DNA of 64,000 nucleotides, taken from assembly GCF_030269665.1 (NCBI RefSeq), contig NZ_BSTS01000001.1, positions 1 to 64,000 of the forward strand. Reading direction: 5' to 3'. A model generated the notes under the pieces. The model was not told the DNA's origin. It did not search any database and saw only the letters and a list, made by a program, of their open reading frames with translations. The stretch comes from Actinomycetospora sp. NBRC 106375. GTDB lineage: Bacteria > Actinomycetota > Actinomycetes > Mycobacteriales > Pseudonocardiaceae. Each line of letters begins with the position of its first letter. Positions within the stretch are counted from its first letter, which is position 1. Shown here piece after piece: positions 59,966 to 64,000 of the stretch. The translations under genes and the position numbers were made by a program.

Positions 59966-61912
59966 ATGACCACCCCGGTGCCGCAGGACGCCCTGCTCGC
60001 CCGGCTGGGCGACGACCTGGCCGGCGTGACCCGCGAGATCGACCGCATCCGCGCCGCTCTGCAGACGGTGCCGACGCCGCAGACGCTCCGGACCGCTCCC
60101 CCGCCCCGGCCGGCGCCGTCGGCGTTCGGCACCCCGGTGCCCTCGGGGGCGTGGAGCCCGCCGGCCGGGTGGGGGCCACCTCGCGGACCGTCCCGCCGCG
60201 GCGTCCCGGCGATCCCGCCCCGGCCACCGCGTCCACCCCGGGCGCCCCGCCCGGCCCGCGCCGCCTGGACCCCGGCGCGCCTGCTGGCGATCACCGGCGC
60301 CGCGACGACCGTGCTCGGCGTCGTGATGCTGCTCGTGCTGGCCGCCAACCGCGGCTGGTTCCACCCCGAGGCGCGGGTGGCCGGCGGGGCGCTGCTGGGC
60401 CTCGCGCTGGTCGGCGTCGGGGTCCGGGTGCGCCGCCGCACCGGGGACGGATCGACACCACCGGCGGCCGTCGCGCTGGCCGCGACCGGGGTGTCGACGC
60501 TCTTCCTCGCCGTCGCGGCCGCGGTCTCGCTCTACGCGATGATCCCCCTCGCGCTCGCCGTCCCCACCGCGCTGGCCGTCGCCGCGGGCGGTCTGCTGCT
60601 GGCCGACCACTGGCGTCACCGCGGGCTCGCACTCGGCGTGCTGCTGGCGTCCGCCCTCGCCGCGCCGCTCGTCGTCGGCGCACCGACCCCGACGCTGGTC
60701 GCCCTGCTCCTCGGCGCGCAGGTGGCGGCGGTGCTCGTCGCCCGCCGCCGTGCCTGGCCCGCGGTGGCCGCCCTCGCCGCCGGCGCCTCGAGCCTCGCCG
60801 CCCTCGGCGCGGCGATCCGGATGCTCGCCGACGCCCCGGACAGCCAGGCGCCCACCACCGTCGCCGTGCTCGCGGTCCTCGCCGCCGGTGCCGTGTCCGC
60901 GGTCCTCGTCGGCGCGCCGGGCCGCCCGGTGGCCGCGTCCCTGCTGGGCGCGCCCGTGCTGCCGGTCCTGCTCACCGCGCTCGGCCTCGCCCGCCTCCCC
61001 GGCATGCTCGTCGCCGGCGGCGTCGCGGTGGCGCTGCTCGTGCTCGTCGTGACGCTGGACCGGCTGCCGGCACCCGCCGGGCGCCGCGGTCTCGCGGTCG
61101 TCGCGGGGACCGGCGGCACGGCCGCGCTGCTCGTCGCGACCGTGCTCGCCGTGGGCGACGGTCCCGGCGCCGCGCCCCTGCTCGCCGAGGCGGCCGTGCT
61201 CGCGGTCGCGGCGGCGGTGACCCGGCGCGGCGGTCCGCTGCTGGCCGCGGCCGCGCTGGGACTGGTCGGCGGCCTCGCCGCGCTGGTGGTGGACGCGCCG
61301 ATCGACCTCGTCGTGGACTTCCCCACCGCGCCGTTCGTCGTCACCACCCCGGGCGGGACGATCACGGCCGCCGTGGCCGGTGAGCTCGTCGGCGCCCTCG
61401 TCACGTCCCTGCTGCTCGCCGGCGCCGCGGCGGCCGCGATCGTCGCCCTGGCCCGCCTCGGCGCGCTGCGCGACCGGGTCCACGCCGCGCTCGCGGTCGG
61501 CGGGCTGGGCGTCGTCGGCCTCTACGGGGCGACGGGCACCGTCATCGCCGGCGCCCTGCTGGTCTCGCCGACCCGCGGCGCGTTCCTCGTCGGCCACGTC
61601 CTCGTGACCGTCTCGTGGACCGCGGTGGCGCTCGTCCTGCTGGCGCGCGGGCTGCAGGCCTCGCTCCCCCGGGTGCTCGGCGGCGTCCTGGTCGTCGCGG
61701 CCGTGGCGAAGCTCGTCCTGTTCGACCTGACCGCGCTCGACGGGCTCGCCCGCGTCGCCGCGTTCCTCGGCGCGGGGCTTGTCCTGCTGGCCGCGGGGAC
61801 CCGCTACGCCAGGGCCGTGGCCGGCACCTCGGCGAGCGACCCCGCCACCAGCGCCGCGAGCTCGTCGCGGGTGGGCCCCTCGGCGTACGACGGACGCCAG
61901 CCCGAGGCGTAG
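59966..61912 (+). CDS. DUF2339-type multi-spanning membrane protein
   Basis: A 648-residue protein. A short coiled N-terminus (DDLAGVTREIDRIRAALQ) and a Pro/Arg-rich cytoplasmic linker (about 45-100) precede roughly eighteen to twenty hydrophobic helices, starting LLAITGAATTVLGVVMLLVLAANRGW. The pattern NRGWFHPEARVAGGALLGLALVGVGVRVRRR is that of DUF2339, a large membrane family without assigned function. The last 36 residues run antisense to the end of the convergent flavoprotein gene and look unlike the rest, so the functional C-terminus is probably near RYARAVAG. It overlaps the flavoprotein gene by 109 bp. Confidence 0.78.
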   Translation: MTTPVPQDALLARLGDDLAGVTREIDRIRAALQTVPTPQTLRTAPPPRPAPSAFGTPVPSGAWSPPAGWGPPRGPSRRGVPAIPPRPPRPPRAPRPARAAWTPARLLAITGAATTVLGVVMLLVLAANRGWFHPEARVAGGALLGLALVGVGVRVRRRTGDGSTPPAAVALAATGVSTLFLAVAAAVSLYAMIPLALAVPTALAVAAGGLLLADHWRHRGLALGVLLASALAAPLVVGAPTPTLVALLLGAQVAAVLVARRRAWPAVAALAAGASSLAALGAAIRMLADAPDSQAPTTVAVLAVLAAGAVSAVLVGAPGRPVAASLLGAPVLPVLLTALGLARLPGMLVAGGVAVALLVLVVTLDRLPAPAGRRGLAVVAGTGGTAALLVATVLAVGDGPGAAPLLAEAAVLAVAAAVTRRGGPLLAAAALGLVGGLAALVVDAPIDLVVDFPTAPFVVTTPGGTITAAVAGELVGALVTSLLLAGAAAAAIVALARLGALRDRVHAALAVGGLGVVGLYGATGTVIAGALLVSPTRGAFLVGHVLVTVSWTAVALVLLARGLQASLPRVLGGVLVVAAVAKLVLFDLTALDGLARVAAFLGAGLVLLAAGTRYARAVAGTSASDPATSAASSSRVGPSAYDGRQPEA

Positions 61913-63180
61913 ATCTCCCGGACGCGCGGGTGGGCCGCGGTGAGCGAGCCCGGCAGGGCCCGCATCGTCAGGTAGGGGCCGACGATGCACATCAGCGAGG
62001 GGTCGACGGCGATGGCGCGGACGACGAGGTCGGAGGTCGGCGTGCCGGCGGGGTCGAGGTCGGCGCCGTCCCGGCCCTCCCACCGCGCCACCTGGGCGGC
62101 ATCGTTCGCCACGTGGTCGAGGAACCACGGCCGGATGCGCTCGGCGCACCAGGCGTCGAGCGCCAGGCCCGTCGCGACGTGGTCGTCACCGTGCTCGTCG
62201 AGCAGGGCGAGGAACCGCTCCACCTGCATCAACGACGTCGACACCCCGCGTCCCGCGGTCGGGTTGGTGGTGCAGACGCTGTCGCCGAGGAACACCAGAC
62301 CCGGCAGGGGCAGGCGGCCGGCGTCGTCGAGCTGGCCGCGGTAGGTGTTGTGCAGGCGCCCGCCCGGCAGGACCGGGGTCAGCGGCTCGGCCCGGTCGGG
62401 ATCGGTCCACGCCGCGAGCAACGGGATCGCCCGCACGGCGGCGTCGTAGGCGGCGTCGTGACGCAGCAGGGCGAGGCGCCGGTCGGCGCTCGGCCGGGCG
62501 ATGAGCGTGGAGAAGACCCCGGCGTCGTGCACGAAGACGATCGCGACGTAGCCGTCGTGCTCCGCGACGGCGCCGATCGGCGAGGTGATCGGGCCCTGCT
62601 CCGCGCCCGCTCGCAGGCGGTACTGGCGCGAGACGTAGGACAGCCCGCAGTCCGACGACTCCTCGGGCGCCCGCAGGCCGTCGGCCAGGCGGCCGCCGCG
62701 GCCCGTGGCGACGACGACGAGGTCCGCGTCGAGCGACCGGTCGCGCGCCCCGACGCCGACCGCGCGCCCGCCGTCGCGGCGGACCACGTCGGCCCGGGTG
62801 CGGACCCTCCGCACGCCCGGCTCCCGCTCGGCGACCCGGCGCAGCTCCCGCTCGACGACCATCCGCCGGCACCGCAGCCCGGCCCCCGCCGGCAGCTCGC
62901 CGCCGCCCGCGCCCCCGGACGCGTCCGCTCCGGTGATCGGCTCCGCGCCGAGGGCGAGGAGGGCGTCGACGGCCTCGGGCACCTCGGCGCGCAGCACGTC
63001 GACCGCCTGGCCCCGAAAGGCGTGCGGGTGGTGGAACTGCATCACCCCGCGCCGGGCCCACTGCCCGTCCGGCGCAGGTCCCCGGTCGTTGTCGACCAGC
63101 GCGACCCGGTGCCCCCGCCGGGCCAGCCCGACGACGCTCACGAGGCCGGTCGGGCCCGCGCCGACCACGGCGACGTCCAT
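61804..63180 (-). CDS. FAD-dependent monooxygenase-like oxidoreductase
   Basis: A 458-residue flavoprotein. The FAD motif at the start is VAVVGAGPTGLVSVVGLARRGHRVALVDND. LVVVATGRGGRLADGL and the second FAD motif LVFLGDSVCTTNPTAGRGVSTSLMQVERFLALLDEHGDD follow. The pattern GD-x3-NP-x-GRG is that of aromatic-ring monooxygenases and geranylgeranyl-reductase-like flavoproteins. The substrate is unknown. ATG 63180 has GGAGGTCACC in front. Two thirds of the distance to the window end is a 176-bp divergent spacer to the exonuclease. Confidence 0.83.
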   Translation of the reverse strand: MDVAVVGAGPTGLVSVVGLARRGHRVALVDNDRGPAPDGQWARRGVMQFHHPHAFRGQAVDVLRAEVPEAVDALLALGAEPITGADASGGAGGGELPAGAGLRCRRMVVERELRRVAEREPGVRRVRTRADVVRRDGGRAVGVGARDRSLDADLVVVATGRGGRLADGLRAPEESSDCGLSYVSRQYRLRAGAEQGPITSPIGAVAEHDGYVAIVFVHDAGVFSTLIARPSADRRLALLRHDAAYDAAVRAIPLLAAWTDPDRAEPLTPVLPGGRLHNTYRGQLDDAGRLPLPGLVFLGDSVCTTNPTAGRGVSTSLMQVERFLALLDEHGDDHVATGLALDAWCAERIRPWFLDHVANDAAQVARWEGRDGADLDPAGTPTSDLVVRAIAVDPSLMCIVGPYLTMRALPGSLTAAHPRVREIYASGWRPSYAEGPTRDELAALVAGSLAEVPATALA

Positions 63181-63356
63181 GGTGACCTCCACGGGTTCCC
63201 GCCCAGCGCACCCCGTCCCGCGGGGTGCGTCAAGCACGGTGACCCTCGGCGCCCGCCCGTACCCGCAGCGTCCTGACCAGGGACGACGCCGGTCGCCGAC
63301 TCGCGGTGCGGCCGGTCGGCGTCCGTCCCGGCGGGCGGGGTGGGAAGCTCTCGCGC

Positions 63357-64000
63357 ATGGACGCGCCGGTGATGCTGCTCGACTCGGCCAGCCTGTGGTT
63401 CCGGGCCTTCTACGGGGTGCCCGCCTCGCTCACCGCCGAGGACGGGACGCCGGTCAACGCCGCGCGCGGCTTCTGCGACATGGTCGCCCGCCTGGTGCGG
63501 GAACGTCGCCCCGGCGCCGTGGTCGCCTGCCTCGACCGCGACTGGCGCCCGGCGTTCCGCGTGCGGGCGATCCCGTCGTACAAGGCGCACCGGGTCGACC
63601 CGTCGATGGGCGACCCCTCCTCGCCCGTCGGTGGCGCACCCGACGCCGAGGCCGCGCCGCCCGAGCTCGGCCCGCAGGTGGAGATCATCCTCGAGGTGCT
63701 CGCGGCGGCCGGGATCCCCACCGCGGGCGCCGAGGGCTACGAGGCCGACGACGTCATCGGCACCCTCTGCGCCACCGAGGCCACCGACGCGATCGAGGTC
63801 GTCAGCGGCGACCGCGACCTGCTCCAGCTCGTGCGCGACGAGCCGGCCCCGGTCCGGATCGTCTACATCGCCCGCGGGGTGTCGAAGTACGAGCTCTACG
63901 GACCCGAGGACGTCGCCGCCCGCTACGGCGTGCCGGTGGCGCGGGCGGGTGACGGCTACGCCGAGATGGCGATGCTGCGCGGCGACCCCTCCGACGGCCT
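63357..64000 (+). CDS. 5'-3' exonuclease (PolA N-terminal-like), partial at window end
   Basis: The first 214 codons are visible. The sequence begins APVMLLDSASLWFRAFYGVP, then GTPVNAARGFCDMVARLVRERRPGAVVACLDRDWRPAFRVRAIPSYKAHR. Farther on are GYEADDVIGTLCATE and VVSGDRDLLQLV, which carry the metal-binding aspartates of the FEN/PolA 5' nuclease family. Actinobacteria have a free-standing version of about 320 residues besides PolA; which one this is cannot be told because the 3' part lies outside. It would remove RNA primers or flaps. GGGTGGGAAG precedes the ATG weakly. Confidence 0.9.
   Translation, partial: MDAPVMLLDSASLWFRAFYGVPASLTAEDGTPVNAARGFCDMVARLVRERRPGAVVACLDRDWRPAFRVRAIPSYKAHRVDPSMGDPSSPVGGAPDAEAAPPELGPQVEIILEVLAAAGIPTAGAEGYEADDVIGTLCATEATDAIEVVSGDRDLLQLVRDEPAPVRIVYIARGVSKYELYGPEDVAARYGVPVARAGDGYAEMAMLRGDPSDG

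Overview
This window is GC-rich, densely packed actinobacterial chromosome. GTG starts are frequent, stop/start overlaps (ATGA, GTGA) are common, and every stretch is dominated by genes known from actinomycetes. Actinobacterial markers include garA, ftsR, rbpA, a ShbA-type sigma factor, separate ppm1 and lnt genes, DUF742, GPP34 and a TmsA/TmsB pair. The order pgsA2-like, gcvH, garA, ftsR, bifunctional nuclease, MerR, gcvP matches the Mycobacterium tuberculosis Rv1822-Rv1832 region, and rbpA next to lnt/ppm1 matches Rv2050-Rv2051c. A member of the Pseudonocardiaceae (Pseudonocardia or Actinomycetospora-like) is my inference; no rRNA or tRNA is present to confirm it.

Layout. 0-5 kb: DNA-repair methyltransferase with its ECF sigma factor, short-chain dehydrogenases, YqeY, TauE/SafE permease, S4 protein and an imperfect intergenic repeat. 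5.4-9.1 kb: orphan DUF742 protein, selenophosphate synthetase SelD, family 9 glycosyltransferase, 3-hydroxybutyrate dehydrogenase-like enzyme. 9.1-16.6 kb: phospholipid synthase, glycine cleavage H protein, GarA, FtsR, a second MerR protein, and a tandem glycine riboswitch in front of gcvP. 16.7-26.4 kb (mostly minus strand): Clp_N protein with its own regulator and operators, stress protein, two transporters, a secreted VldE-like protein, a flavoprotein, two CNNM/CorC proteins and a PPOX flavoprotein. 26.5-39.1 kb: pantothenate kinase and a run of small metabolic and regulatory genes. 39.1-48.5 kb: membrane protein kinase with a YVTN propeller, transporters, ShbA, and TmsB/TmsA for 10-methyl fatty acids. 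48.5-50.9 kb: a selenoprotein module. 50.9-53.8 kb: CopG regulator, PHB depolymerase-like esterase, LigD PE-POL. 53.9-64 kb: cell-wall-type hypothetical protein, GDPD, RbpA, Ppm1, Lnt, M24 peptidase, DUF2339 membrane protein, flavoprotein, and the start of a 5'-3' exonuclease.

Most striking: at 48534-49076 (minus) one reading frame is interrupted by a single in-frame UGA. It is followed at once by Gly-Ser-Cys and then about 80 well-behaved codons to a normal stop. This reads as a UGSC-family selenoprotein with selenocysteine at codon 96. The mRNA around the UGA can fold into a 12-bp hairpin of bacterial SECIS type. The selenoprotein gene overlaps an upstream gene coding for a thioredoxin-fold (CPTC) fusion protein of unknown function. 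SelD at 6154-7155 could supply the selenium donor. An ordinary gene caller would split or truncate this gene.
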